Source: Oceanobacter mangrovi
GTDB lineage: Bacteria; Pseudomonadota; Gammaproteobacteria; Pseudomonadales; Oceanobacteraceae
NCBI RefSeq assembly: GCF_019740315.1
Contig: NZ_JAHXZR010000010.1
Location: 124,001-188,000 of the forward strand
Length of the DNA: 64,000 nt
Direction of reading: 5' to 3'
The notes beneath the pieces are model-generated. The model was not told the DNA's origin. It made no database searches and saw only the letters and a program-made list of their open reading frames with translations. Positions within the stretch are counted from its first letter, which is position 1, and each line of letters starts with the position of its first letter. Of the stretch, positions 17,580 to 26,869 are shown piece after piece. Made by a program: the position numbers and the translations under genes.

Positions 17580-18959
17580 ATGGCTGCACGCAAAACCAAC
17601 ACCAAAATGTATGTGCTGGATACCAACGTGTTGATCCACGACCCGGGCTCGATTCACCAGTTCGAAGAGCATCAGGTCGTGGTCCCCATGACGGTGCTGG
17701 AAGAACTCGACAAGCTGAAAATGGGCAAGGCTTCAGTTGCCACCGACTGCCGCGAGGCAATCCGGCAAATTGACCGCATCATTGGCGATGCCAGCCCAAT
17801 GGAAGTAGCCAAGGGCGTGCCCATCGAACGTCCAGATGGCTCCACCCACGGCAGTTTCTCAATCCTGCTCGACGGCCTCGACAGCCGCAACCGCACACTC
17901 TCCCTCGACCTCAACGACAACAAGATCATCAACGGCCTGGTATCGCTGGCGGAAAAACATCCCCACCGGGAAATCATCCTGATCAGCAAAGACATCAACA
18001 TGCGTCTGAAGGCCCGAGGCTGTGGCATCGGTGCACAGGACTACCACAACGACCAGCTGCTGTCCGACGTGTCACTGCTGGAAACCGGTTATTACACCTA
18101 CGCCAATTCGTTCTGGGACAGCCAGAACAAGGTCGAAACCTGCCACGACGCGACCGGCACCTATCACCGCATTCCACGGCCAGATTTACCCGAGCAGCTC
18201 TATATCAATCGTTTTATCGTTGATGAAGCCGGTTTTGTCGGCAAGGTTGTGGCGTTCGACCGCGACATCGTCACGCTGCAGGATTTGCCGGTCGAACAGC
18301 TGATGTCGCAAAGCGCCTGGGGCCTGCAGCCACGGGACTTACCACAAGCCATGGCACTGCATCTGTTGCTCGACCCGGCGGTATCGCTGGTGACCCTGTC
18401 CGGCCAGGCCGGTTCCGGTAAAACCATTCTGGCACTGGCGGCCGCGATTGAAATGACCGTCGCCACCAAGCAGTTCCGCCGTATTATTGCCACCCGCTCT
18501 ACTCAGGGGCTGGATGAAGACATAGGTTACCTGCCCGGCACCGAAGCCGAAAAAATGGAGCCCTGGCTGGGGGCCATCACCGACAACCTGGAGGCCCTTC
18601 ACAGCGACGATGAACACCAGAATTCCAGCGTCGACTACATCCTGCAGAAAGTGCCACTGCAGTTCAAATCACTGAACTACATTCGTGGTCGCAGCTTCCA
18701 GCACAGTCTGATCCTGATCGACGAATGCCAGAACCTCACGCCCCACCAGATGAAAACCATCGTTACCCGTGCCGGTGCCGGTTCCAAGGTGGTGTGTCTG
18801 GGTAACCTCGCCCAGATCGACACGCCGTATCTGAATCCCATCAGCTCCGGTCTGACCTACCTGATCGAACGCTTCAAGGAGTTCAGCGAAGGCGGCACCA
18901 TTCATCTGGAAGGATCGCCACGTTCAGCACTGGCCGAATACGCCGAAACCCACCTCTGA
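17580..18959 (+). CDS. PIN-PhoH fusion ATPase/ribonuclease
   Basis: A 459-aa protein with an N-terminal PIN nuclease domain (about 8-145) and a C-terminal PhoH ATPase (about 250-455). PIN acidic residues appear in Y-V-L-D-T-N-V-L-I-H-D and V-L-E-E-L-D-K-L-K. The PhoH part has Walker A G-Q-A-G-S-G-K-T and Walker B L-I-L-I-D-E-C-Q-N, then T-I-V-T-R-A-G-x-G-S-K-V. Family members couple RNA unwinding to cleavage. The frame is open further 5' to 17256, but AGGAG (17566-17570) and the domain start support ATG 17580. It is monocistronic with a perfect 13-bp terminator stem after it. Confidence 0.95.
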   Translation: MAARKTNTKMYVLDTNVLIHDPGSIHQFEEHQVVVPMTVLEELDKLKMGKASVATDCREAIRQIDRIIGDASPMEVAKGVPIERPDGSTHGSFSILLDGLDSRNRTLSLDLNDNKIINGLVSLAEKHPHREIILISKDINMRLKARGCGIGAQDYHNDQLLSDVSLLETGYYTYANSFWDSQNKVETCHDATGTYHRIPRPDLPEQLYINRFIVDEAGFVGKVVAFDRDIVTLQDLPVEQLMSQSAWGLQPRDLPQAMALHLLLDPAVSLVTLSGQAGSGKTILALAAAIEMTVATKQFRRIIATRSTQGLDEDIGYLPGTEAEKMEPWLGAITDNLEALHSDDEHQNSSVDYILQKVPLQFKSLNYIRGRSFQHSLILIDECQNLTPHQMKTIVTRAGAGSKVVCLGNLAQIDTPYLNPISSGLTYLIERFKEFSEGGTIHLEGSPRSALAEYAETHL

Positions 18960-18987
18960 GAAAATTCTTCCATAATCCTCAGCTTTA

Positions 18988-19020
18988 CACGGCGACCAGA
19001 AAATAACTCTGGTCGCCGTG
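18988..19020 (+). terminator. Perfect 13-bp stem-loop after the PhoH-type gene
   Basis: CACGGCGACCAGA (18988-19000) pairs perfectly with 19008-19020 around a 7-base AT-rich loop. The following bases are only moderately T-rich. Confidence 0.75.
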
Positions 19021-19123
19021 ACTTTCCTGTCAGCTGTCTATACTGAATCCAGTCAGCCGGGTTTTAACGTGGTGTACACGTACCGGCAATCCACTCTCAA
19101 CTACGGACTGTCTGGATTTGATT

Positions 19124-19603
19124 ATGGTCACCACTGCAAAATTGCGTGTTCGCTGCTGGTTTATGACACTGCTGCTGAGCCTGTTGACTGCACCGGTATT
19201 CGCAGCCAGCGCGCCCAAGGAAACTGAAAAAGCGCCGCCAGAACCCGAATACAAGATTTACGAGCTGGAGTTTGAAACCGATTCCAACTGGACCAGTGTT
19301 GAAATCCGCGACGACGCTGTGTTCGTCAATGCGCCGGTCGGCTCGGCCATGAACATCACTGCCAAAGACGGCCTGCGTTCCTTCACCATTTCGCCGCAAA
19401 AAATTCACATCCGTTCCCGCACCCGTGGGCTGGTGAACCTCAACCTGTACGTCAAATCCCGCAACAACGTGCTGGGCATGACCATTTGCAAAGGTTCACG
19501 CAGCAGTTACGCCTGGATTCGCTCCGAACAGAGCAAGCAGAAAAATGACGTGCAGGAACAGGATCACTGCGAAACCGCCGCACTGGTGCTGAACCTGTTC
19601 TGA
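19124..19603 (+). CDS. Secreted protein of unknown function
   Basis: A 159-aa protein with a signal peptide (about residues 1-28, ending A-P-V-F-A-A-S-A), a Glu/Pro-rich linker, and a beta-rich domain with two cysteines (C-K-G and H-C-E-T) that could form a disulfide bond. I do not recognise the family. ATG 19124 was chosen over TTG 19118. It lies between a terminator stem and the LOG gene, with a 38-base gap to the latter, and could be co-transcribed with it. It is probably periplasmic. Confidence 0.65.
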   Translation: MVTTAKLRVRCWFMTLLLSLLTAPVFAASAPKETEKAPPEPEYKIYELEFETDSNWTSVEIRDDAVFVNAPVGSAMNITAKDGLRSFTISPQKIHIRSRTRGLVNLNLYVKSRNNVLGMTICKGSRSSYAWIRSEQSKQKNDVQEQDHCETAALVLNLF

Positions 19604-19641
19604 TCCGTTATGCTGGCCTGAACCAATAAACGGGCCTGTTT

Positions 19642-20193
19642 ATGATCAAACGCGTTGCTATTTATTGTGGTTCAAAGCCGGGTAAGAACCCGGCTTTCGC
19701 CACCGCTGCCGCCGCACTGGCCAGGCAACTCGCCAATGCTGGCATCGCCATTGTTTACGGTGGCAGCCACTCCGGCCTGATGGGAGTGGTCGCCGATGCC
19801 GCATTGGCAGCCGGTGGTGAGGTTATTGGTGTCATGCCCGGCAATCTGCAGCAGCGGGAAAAGACCCACCAGCACCTCAGCGATATTTTTCACGTCGAAA
19901 CCATGCACGAACGCAAGGCCAAAATGGCTGAGCTGGCGGATGCTTTTATCGCCCTGCCCGGCGGTATTGGCACACTCGACGAGCTGGTCGAAGTCTGGTG
20001 CTGGGCCAATATTGGCGACCATCAGAAACCCTGTATCTGTTTTGATGTGGATAATTTCTGGCAGCCGTTTTTTGATCTGCTCGGCCATATCGAACAACAG
20101 GGATTTGCCCACTTCGGCCGACCAGGCAGTCAGCCGTTACAGCGCTTTGATCAACCCGCACAACTGCTGGCGTTTTTACACCAGCAGCCGTGA
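19642..20193 (+). CDS. LOG-family nucleotide phosphoribohydrolase
   Basis: A 183-aa Rossmann-fold protein of the LOG (TIGR00730) family. The hallmark P-G-G-I-G-T-L-D-E is present, as are Y-C-G-S-K-P-G near the N-terminus, Y-G-G-S-H-S-G-L-M-G and M-H-E-R-K-A-K-M with its conserved Arg. Members release adenine or cytokinin bases from nucleoside 5'-monophosphates in the cytoplasm. In bacteria without plant association the role may be nucleotide salvage or hydrolysis of AMP. The frame and length fit the family. It converges with the antiporter gene, 44 bases apart, with no clear terminator. Confidence 0.93.
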   Translation: MIKRVAIYCGSKPGKNPAFATAAAALARQLANAGIAIVYGGSHSGLMGVVADAALAAGGEVIGVMPGNLQQREKTHQHLSDIFHVETMHERKAKMAELADAFIALPGGIGTLDELVEVWCWANIGDHQKPCICFDVDNFWQPFFDLLGHIEQQGFAHFGRPGSQPLQRFDQPAQLLAFLHQQP

Positions 20194-20237
20194 GAGCGTG
20201 ACGAGATGGGGAAAGGAAAAGGGAAAAGCCGAATAAC

Positions 20238-21830
20238 TCAGGACAAGCCCGCCGGAACCGCCGGGGCCGGTTCCAGCAAATGGCGGCTTTCGGCCGCAAA
20301 ACCAGCTCCGACTTCGGCGTAATAGTTGAAGACCACATCCACGCCCAGGGCCATTAGCTCAGAACGTTCGTCGTCATAACGGGCAACGGCGGCAATCTTG
20401 CCCTGATAGCCAGACAGCCGCAGCATTTCCAGCGTGCTTTTCATTTCCATATGACCCGGCAGCGCCATCATAATCAGGTCGATCTCACCGCTGGAACAGC
20501 CCATGCTTTCCCAGAACTCCATATCGTCGGCGTCACCGGCAATCACATTGATGCCCTGCTTGCGCAGAAACGCTGCCCGTTCAGAGTCCGATTCCACCCC
20601 ACAGATACGAATGCCGTAATCCGGCTCAAGCGCCTGATAGGCCCCCTTGCCAACCCGGCCCATCCCCAGAATCAGCACGCTGACATTGTTGGGCCGTTCA
20701 TAGTGAGCGTGGGAACCTCGCCGCTCATAACGGTTAATGGAATGTTTGCGCAGTGCGTAAACATGGTGGGCACGGCGATAGATAAACGAGCTGAGAATAA
20801 ACGACAGCGACATCGACACCGCAATAATCACCAGCCATTCCTGGCTCATCCAGCCATTTTCAGTACTCAGATCGGCAACGATCAGGCCAAATTCACTGAA
20901 GTTGGTCAGCGCCAGCGCACTCAGATAAGACGAACGACCCGATACCTTGAACGCCAGCAGCAAGGCGAAGAACAGCCCGAATTTGACCACCAGCGCGGCG
21001 GTCAGCAACAACACTGGCACGACCATATCCCAGTCTGGCAAGGCGGTGAAACCAATCGACAGGAAGAAGCCAATCAGGAACAGATCCTTGAAGCCCATCA
21101 GCGCCTTATAGATCTCGGCCGCCTTGTTATGGGATGCCAGCAGCATACCAATCACCAGCGCCCCCAGATCGCCTTTCATATCGACCAGGTAGAACAACTC
21201 ACTGCCGCCCAACGCCAGGAAAAAGCCCAGCAGTGGCAACAGTTCATCGTGACCAACCCGGCTCACCAGCCGATGCAGCGCCGGTTTCAGCAGCCACAAA
21301 CCGAGCAGGCCAAACGCCATAATCGACGGCACCTTGCCGGTAGAAGCGACCAGGAAAAACACCGCCACAATATCCTGAATCACCAGAATACCAACCGCCA
21401 GTTTGCCATGCCGAGCCTTTAGCTCGGAGGCCTCTTCGAGCATTTTGATGACGCAGACAGTGGAGGAAAAACTCAGCGCAAAGCCCACCAGCAAGGCAGT
21501 GACCAATGGCAGTTCCAGATACTGGCTGAGACCCACCCAGCCAGCCAGTAACACACCGGCAGCAACCAGCAAAGTCCAGATGCCGGTATGCACCATACTG
21601 GTGGCCCAGACTTCGGTTTTCAGCAGCGCGCGGATATTCAGTTTCAGACCAATGGTGAACAGCATCAGGGTAATGCCGAGGTCGGCCAGTTTTTGCAAAC
21701 TGCTGTCGGGCTCCATGCCCGCCGCATTAAGGCCAAAGCCCGCCAACAAATAGCCAACCAGCGGCGGCATACCAATTTGTTTGACGGCAAAGCCACACAG
21801 GAAAGCGACCAGAACCCAGACAAAATCCAT
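20238..21830 (-). CDS. CPA2 cation:proton antiporter with TrkA-N domain
   Basis: A 530-aa inner-membrane protein. About 12 helices (residues 1-370) form the Na/H-exchanger fold (L-V-G-Y-L-L-A-G-F, L-M-L-F-T-I-G-L-K-L), followed by a cytosolic RCK/TrkA-N domain (V-L-I-L-G-M-G-R-V-G-K-G) that binds NAD(H). This resembles YbaL/KefB-type potassium or sodium/proton antiporters. ATG 21830 with AAGGAA upstream was chosen over TTG 21833. It is read as a single gene. A perfect 16-bp palindrome (21860-21875) sits just upstream and may be an operator. Confidence 0.9.
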   Translation of the reverse strand: MDFVWVLVAFLCGFAVKQIGMPPLVGYLLAGFGLNAAGMEPDSSLQKLADLGITLMLFTIGLKLNIRALLKTEVWATSMVHTGIWTLLVAAGVLLAGWVGLSQYLELPLVTALLVGFALSFSSTVCVIKMLEEASELKARHGKLAVGILVIQDIVAVFFLVASTGKVPSIMAFGLLGLWLLKPALHRLVSRVGHDELLPLLGFFLALGGSELFYLVDMKGDLGALVIGMLLASHNKAAEIYKALMGFKDLFLIGFFLSIGFTALPDWDMVVPVLLLTAALVVKFGLFFALLLAFKVSGRSSYLSALALTNFSEFGLIVADLSTENGWMSQEWLVIIAVSMSLSFILSSFIYRRAHHVYALRKHSINRYERRGSHAHYERPNNVSVLILGMGRVGKGAYQALEPDYGIRICGVESDSERAAFLRKQGINVIAGDADDMEFWESMGCSSGEIDLIMMALPGHMEMKSTLEMLRLSGYQGKIAAVARYDDERSELMALGVDVVFNYYAEVGAGFAAESRHLLEPAPAVPAGLS

Positions 21831-21859
21831 CAATCTTCCTTAAAAACAAGCTGCTGCTT

Positions 21860-21875
21860 CCGGGATATATCCCGG
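21860..21875 (-). promoter_or_regulatory. Perfect 16-bp palindrome upstream of the antiporter gene
   Basis: CCGGGATATATCCCGG is perfectly self-complementary and lies 30 bases 5' of the antiporter start. A second, shorter inverted pair, CAGCAG/CTGCTG, follows nearby (about 21892-21908). It could be a repressor operator or a 5' untranslated hairpin. The bound factor is unknown. Confidence 0.45.
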
Positions 21876-21968
21876 TACCCAAAACCTACACAGCAGATTT
21901 TAACTGCTGTTCACTCGTTATCTTATACCACGACAACCACAGGGTTATTCCACCAGCCGACGTCTGAC

Positions 21969-24806
21969 TCAATAATTAATCCCTGTCTGCAGATAGATTT
22001 CACTGTTGCCGCCGTCGTTCATGCCATGTGCCAGACCCAGCCGCAATGGCAGCAACAAACGATAGCCCAGCACCAGCTCGACCTGCCATTCAGCGCCAAT
22101 ACTGGTGAGCCATTGCGGATCAGACTCATGCTGCCAGGCAGAACCCGTGGCGGCGTAGATATTCACCGCATGGTCACCCAGGCCAATTGGCCACAACGAC
22201 CAGTTACGCTCAACCCGGCCGGTCCAGAATGACCATTCGAGCCGATTCAGCAGCAGCCGATCTCCGACCTGGCGATTATTATCAAAACCGGGCAAGGCAT
22301 AGTCATCACGGCCAAACACCAATGTGGACTCGTCCCGCTGGCCACCCAGGCTCACCGGCACACTGCCGACACCGGAATGCGCCCCCCACAGTCCCAGGCG
22401 CAAGGCATGCCTTCCCGGCAGATCAAAGGTATGGCGCCACTGGCCCTGAATCAGGTTGCCGACGTAATCACTGCCCGCCAGCCCCTGATGTTCCACCACC
22501 AGATCAGCCCGGCTGCCGTAACCGGTTCCCGGTGTATCCTGCAACAGTTCGCGGTTATCCCAGATCAACGCCGCCCCACCGGCAAAGCGGGTAAAGTCGC
22601 GATTGCCGGAAACCTGCCAGCCACCATCGCGTTCAATGCTGTCGCGGTCATAAACCACACCCAGGCTCATCGATAAATGATCGTCAAACGCGCGCCATAA
22701 ATAATCCCGGCGTAATTCGACAGTGTCTTCACGAATGCCCAAGGGATCGGATGTTGAGCCATTGACCCCATCCTGCCAGCTCCAATGCGAATCGCCATAC
22801 AGCAGCCAGCGATTGTCGTACTGGTAAAGCAGTGAAGCAGCTACCACATTGTTTTCGACATCGAATTGGGGAGTCAGCACATAATAATGACGGCCCAAGG
22901 CATCGGAGCCCCAGATCGACACTCCGGCCAGGGTTGAATATTCATCGGACGCCAGCTGTGGCAGCCAGGCAGTCGGCATCAAGGTCGGCCAGCTGGTGTA
23001 ATTCTCTGCAGCACTGATCCGGGTGCTCTCAACAGCCGGGGCCGCCGGATAGTTATAGTTTTGTTGTGGCAGCGGCTGTCTCCGTGCTTGTGCTTGCCCC
23101 TGCTCTGGTTTCTTTTCAGACCAGTGCGCCAGCGCAAAACCGTCAGCACTGTAGAACTGCGCCACCAACCCGCCATTCAGCCAGAGCGGTGTAAAAGCGC
23201 CCCAGCTGGAGTTGGTCAGCCGTTCTGCCTCAGTCGCCACTGTGGCCTTTGATGGCTCCAGCGCATAGATATCAAAGTGATGGTTATAGTCGGCGCTGTA
23301 GAGAATACGGCCGTTTGGATAAGCGGCCGATGGCGGCAACCATTGCGGATCATTTTCAACCGCCAGGGTTTGCGTCAGAGGCTGCCACTGCCGTGAAGCC
23401 AGATCAAACAGTTCGAGATTCCAGCCCTGTTGTGGCCGTTTGATCGATGCCACCAGCTGGCGGCCATTCGGGCTGATGTCAAAATCACCCAGCACGTTAC
23501 CGTACTCGCCACGCCAAACCAGTTGCTGGCTGCCATCCAAGCCAATACGCCAGAGTTCACTGATACCACCGTCGATACGGCGGGCCAGCAAGTTCCGGTT
23601 ATCCGGCAACCAGCGGGCCTGCCGAATACGCATGTCTGTGGTCAAACGCTCAAGGCCATCGTCGCCTGAATAGGTGTACAGATCCCCGTGATAGCGCAGA
23701 TCAGCCGTCACCAGCTTGCGCACCAGCGCCAGCCGTCCATCGGCACTGGCATCCAGTGATGACATGCCGCTGCTTTCCAGCAAGCGTTTGGCCTTGCCGT
23801 TCTGGCTGTCGAGCTGCCACAACGCCTGGCGATCATCACCGTTGCTCTCGATAAAATAGAGCTGGTCCGCCATCGCGGTCAGCGGCCGCAAACGCTCGTG
23901 CCCGCTCCACAGACTGCTGGCCATGGCCGCTTCATGGTTGGGGGTTAATGGAAAACGTTGCTGCAGCCAAAGCGTAAACTCCTGCCAGAGCTGATTGGCC
24001 GACTTGCCCCAGGTAACCCGAAAGCTGCGATTGAGCAGGAAATACGGCAACAGCTGGCCTTCGTGAACATACAGAAAGCGTTGCAGTTTTTCCTCGCCGT
24101 ACTGTTCGCTGAGAAACTGGATAAACCAGGCACCGTATAAATAGGCCTTACCGGTCGGCCAGTCGCGCAGCGGCGCAACGACCTGGTTAAACGAATCAAC
24201 ACCGGCGGCGACTTCGGCTGCCATTTGCATCTGATACCAGCTGCCCTGCAAACGGCCGTAACCCAGCTGTTGATTGGTTTCCTGATACACCGCCAGACCT
24301 TCCAGCATAAACGACGGTTCAAACATATGCGGAAATGTGAACCACTGACGGCCAAATACCCGCCGCAAGGCACCTGGTGCACCGCGAGCCAGTTCCATTT
24401 GCAGGATGTGGGTGTATTCATGGCGAATCAGCAAATGCAGCCAGCTGTCGTAGCTTTCCAGCCCGTTAACACTATCAGGAGGGCTGGCAAACAAACGAAT
24501 CTGGGCAAATGGCACAGGCGTCGCCCAGCCATTGGAATAATCAACATCATCCTGCAGCACCATCTGGGTCGGCCGCTGCGGAGCCGAGCCAAAGAATGGC
24601 AACAAATCCGTATGAACCTGCTCGGCAATCGCCAGCGCCTCGAGTGCCTGGCTCTCCAATCGCTGTGGATAATGAATAGCGAAATGCTCGCTCTCACGGC
24701 TTAGCCAGTGCTGGCCGGGCTCGTCCCACGCTACCGGGTCCGCCCACACCGGCGCACAGCAAAGCAATAGCCCCAACCAATACCCAGGTTTTAACCATTG
24801 TTTCAT
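21969..24806 (-). CDS. Outer-membrane HExxH / beta-propeller / barrel protein
   Basis: A 945-aa exported protein (signal peptide about residues 1-22, ending A-P-V-W-A). Residues about 40-300 form a gluzincin-like domain with H-E-Y-T-H and E-G-L-A-V-Y downstream, the zinc ligands of peptidase-MA-type proteases. Residues about 300-600 are TolB-like beta-propeller repeats (L-D-A-S-A-D-G-R-L-A-L-V, I-S-P-N-G-R-Q-L-V-A-S). The C-terminal third is Tyr/Trp/Gly-rich and ends Q-T-G-I-N-Y, like a BamA/surface-antigen beta-barrel. This points to a surface or periplasmic metalloprotease anchored by its own barrel. AGGAGG lies 6 bases before ATG 24806. No operon partner is present. Confidence 0.85.
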   Translation of the reverse strand: MKQWLKPGYWLGLLLCCAPVWADPVAWDEPGQHWLSRESEHFAIHYPQRLESQALEALAIAEQVHTDLLPFFGSAPQRPTQMVLQDDVDYSNGWATPVPFAQIRLFASPPDSVNGLESYDSWLHLLIRHEYTHILQMELARGAPGALRRVFGRQWFTFPHMFEPSFMLEGLAVYQETNQQLGYGRLQGSWYQMQMAAEVAAGVDSFNQVVAPLRDWPTGKAYLYGAWFIQFLSEQYGEEKLQRFLYVHEGQLLPYFLLNRSFRVTWGKSANQLWQEFTLWLQQRFPLTPNHEAAMASSLWSGHERLRPLTAMADQLYFIESNGDDRQALWQLDSQNGKAKRLLESSGMSSLDASADGRLALVRKLVTADLRYHGDLYTYSGDDGLERLTTDMRIRQARWLPDNRNLLARRIDGGISELWRIGLDGSQQLVWRGEYGNVLGDFDISPNGRQLVASIKRPQQGWNLELFDLASRQWQPLTQTLAVENDPQWLPPSAAYPNGRILYSADYNHHFDIYALEPSKATVATEAERLTNSSWGAFTPLWLNGGLVAQFYSADGFALAHWSEKKPEQGQAQARRQPLPQQNYNYPAAPAVESTRISAAENYTSWPTLMPTAWLPQLASDEYSTLAGVSIWGSDALGRHYYVLTPQFDVENNVVAASLLYQYDNRWLLYGDSHWSWQDGVNGSTSDPLGIREDTVELRRDYLWRAFDDHLSMSLGVVYDRDSIERDGGWQVSGNRDFTRFAGGAALIWDNRELLQDTPGTGYGSRADLVVEHQGLAGSDYVGNLIQGQWRHTFDLPGRHALRLGLWGAHSGVGSVPVSLGGQRDESTLVFGRDDYALPGFDNNRQVGDRLLLNRLEWSFWTGRVERNWSLWPIGLGDHAVNIYAATGSAWQHESDPQWLTSIGAEWQVELVLGYRLLLPLRLGLAHGMNDGGNSEIYLQTGINY

Positions 24807-24917
24807 ACAACCTCCTTGTCACCAGTCCCCATTCTTATGCTGCCAAATTACACAACTTCTGCCGCCAATGCTGTCTTGGTGTACAGTTAGCGTCTGATTT
24901 TACTGACAGAAACCTAC

Positions 24918-25709
24918 ATGCTCGAAATCATTTATCAGGACGACTATCTGGTCGCCATCAACAAGCCCAGCGGCCTGCTGGTGCACCGCAGTGAAATTGA
25001 CCGTCACGAAACCCGTTTTGTGTTACAGCTGCTGCGTAACCAGCTGGGCAAGCGGGTTTATCCCGTTCATCGGCTGGATAAACCGACTTCGGGTGTACTG
25101 GTGTTTGCACTCTCAAGTGAGATTGCCAGCCTGGTGGTGGATATGTGGCGCGAGCGCGATATCGAGAAGCGCTACCTGGCAATTGTCCGCGGCTATATGC
25201 CGGAAGAATTGCATCTGGACTACGCCATGCGACCACCGGTCGACAAGTACGCCAAAAACGAAGTGGAAAAGCCACCACAGGAAGCCATCACCGACTTCGT
25301 GCGGCTGGCGACAGTGGAACTGGATGTGGAAATCGACAAATACCCACAGTCCCGTTATTCACTGGTTGAAGCCTTACCGAAAACCGGCCGCAAGCACCAG
25401 ATTCGCCGCCACCTGAAACATCTCAGCCACCCCATCATTGGTGATGCCCGTTACGGTAAGGGCCGCCACAGCCGCTACTTCCGTGATCACCTGGATGCCG
25501 GTCGACTGCTGCTGCATGCCTGGCAACTGTCCATGCAGCATCCGGTGACAGCCGAGACACTGACCTTCACCGCCAGCATGGACGATGTCTGGTTGCGTTT
25601 GATTGATCGCTTTGACTGGAAGGCACAATTGCCTGCAGACCTGCAGCTGACAATTCCAGCAACCCGCCAGTCTGTAGCAGCGTCAGAGACAGACAAGCCG
25701 ACGGAATAG
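24918..25709 (+). CDS. truC: tRNA pseudouridine(65) synthase
   Basis: A 263-aa RluA-family enzyme that makes pseudouridine at position 65 of tRNA. The catalytic Asp54 lies in H-R-L-D-K-P-T-S-G, and K-T-G-R-K-H-Q-I-R-R-H and I-I-G-D-A-R-Y-G-K-G follow, matching TruC closely. Start and length fit E. coli TruC, with a short Ala/Thr-rich C-terminal addition. It is divergent from the outer-membrane protein gene and points into the gene-free DnaA-box region. Confidence 0.93.
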   Translation: MLEIIYQDDYLVAINKPSGLLVHRSEIDRHETRFVLQLLRNQLGKRVYPVHRLDKPTSGVLVFALSSEIASLVVDMWRERDIEKRYLAIVRGYMPEELHLDYAMRPPVDKYAKNEVEKPPQEAITDFVRLATVELDVEIDKYPQSRYSLVEALPKTGRKHQIRRHLKHLSHPIIGDARYGKGRHSRYFRDHLDAGRLLLHAWQLSMQHPVTAETLTFTASMDDVWLRLIDRFDWKAQLPADLQLTIPATRQSVAASETDKPTE

Positions 25710-25991
25710 CCGCCAGTATCTCAATTACCGATCAGTTAACAGGAATAGTTTGCAGATAACGTCTTTCCAGACGAGCCTGCGAGATCTGGAATCCATGCAG
25801 TGCTGCTCGATTCACTAACCAATGAATCTTGCGCCTGCACGGCCCAGGCAGCTCCGGTTGGCGACCAATATTCACCATCCAAAACCTGAGTGATCAGCAT
25901 TACTCCACCATTCCGGCCCTTGCCGCCTTTTGGATCTGGTTGCAACCATCGGCTATCCTGTTAGCACAAGCCAAAAGTTCAAAATAAGACC

Positions 25992-26731
25992 TTATCCACA
26001 AACCCAATGGCTGGTGGATAAGTTTTGATCAATTCGGGTCATAGACATCAATCAGATCAATTTTCATACGAATTGGTCGATTTTTTTCCAAAAATTCCGC
26101 ATTTTCTGCTTGACGACTGGTTACCCACAGAATCTGTGGATAAATCTGAGAATAAATCTTTTAAAAGTCCCGCCAAGCCCCGTATTTACTGGCTTTTGCT
26201 CGAATTGGTCGGTTTTACACCAATAAACATTCGCAATATAAATCAATAACTTAGAGTTTTTTGTACTATTTTTGACAAAGCTCTTGACAGGTTTTCCTAC
26301 AAGCCTGTGACACCCATCTGTGATGTGCATAACGGTTCGCGGAAATATTCCGACGAGTTCTTTTGTAAAACTTTTATGTCAAGTCTTGCATTAAAATAAA
26401 ATCCGCAGCGAATTTATCCCACACTCAACATCCTGTTAATAAGTCTGTTGATTAAAATCTGAATAACTATCGGTATTTTGACACCTCTCCCGAGCGGCTC
26501 TCGCCTCTGTTCAGGACAAGTTTAAAATTGTCCAGATAATCAGCCGGTTAGCAAAAACGTCTCAAAATGATGGAGCAGGTTCCTGGCCAGTATCAAAAAA
26601 AACAGGCCTGAAGAATTGTGCACAAGTTGACCGCCAGACTCTCGAACAGCTGTTCAACCGCGATATTTACCGGATTAGCCTCGCCTGGAGAGAGGTTCAT
26701 CCACAGAATCTGTGGATAACAATGTGTATAG
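25992..26731. other. Cluster of DnaA boxes (datA, DARS or origin-like)
   Basis: Perfect TTATCCACA/TGTGGATAA boxes are at 25992-26000, 26135-26143 and 26711-26719. One-mismatch boxes are at 26013-26021, 26121-26129, 26324-26332 and 26697-26705, and a TGTGTATAG box is at 26723-26731. Two of the pairs (26121-26143 and 26697-26719) have the same inverted layout with a 5-base GAATC spacer. Such clustering is known from oriC, datA and DARS. The essential operons to the right are transcribed towards the cluster, which argues against a main origin. Confidence 0.65.
26069..26221 (+). repeat. Direct repeat inside the DnaA-box region
   Basis: CGAATTGGTCGATTTT (26069-26084) recurs with one change as CGAATTGGTCGGTTTT (26201-26216). 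A shorter inverted relative, GATCAATTCG, lies at 26027-26036. The spacing of about 130 bases brackets the first inverted DnaA-box pair. Confidence 0.55.
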
Positions 26732-26843
26732 GGCCTTTAAAAGGTAAGCTGGGCCAATAACCGTCTGACGCCCACTTAGATTGATCGTTTTTTGATCAAA
26801 TCAAACTCAGCAAAGCGTCATCATCAGACCAACAGCCAGGCGT

Positions 26844-26869
26844 AAAAAAAGCCCGCAAGCGGGCTTTTT
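26844..26869 (-). terminator. Rho-independent terminator of dsbC
   Basis: On the minus strand AAAAAGCCCGC / GCGGGCTTTTT forms a 7-bp GC stem followed by a long T-run, 17 bases beyond the dsbC stop. Confidence 0.92.

Noticed and set aside
25736-25945. Small minus-strand open frame after truC
   Set aside because: 69 codons without a ribosome site, no recognisable domain, next to a low-complexity AT-rich region; treated as chance.
26025-26330. Two short overlapping frames in the DnaA-box region
   Set aside because: They run over the DnaA boxes, overlap each other on opposite strands and have no ribosome site or domain.
25992-26731. Main chromosomal origin oriC
   Set aside because: The DnaA boxes would fit, but dnaA, rpmH, gidA or mioC are not adjacent and the rpsP and nusA operons would be transcribed against replication; kept only as a DnaA-box cluster.
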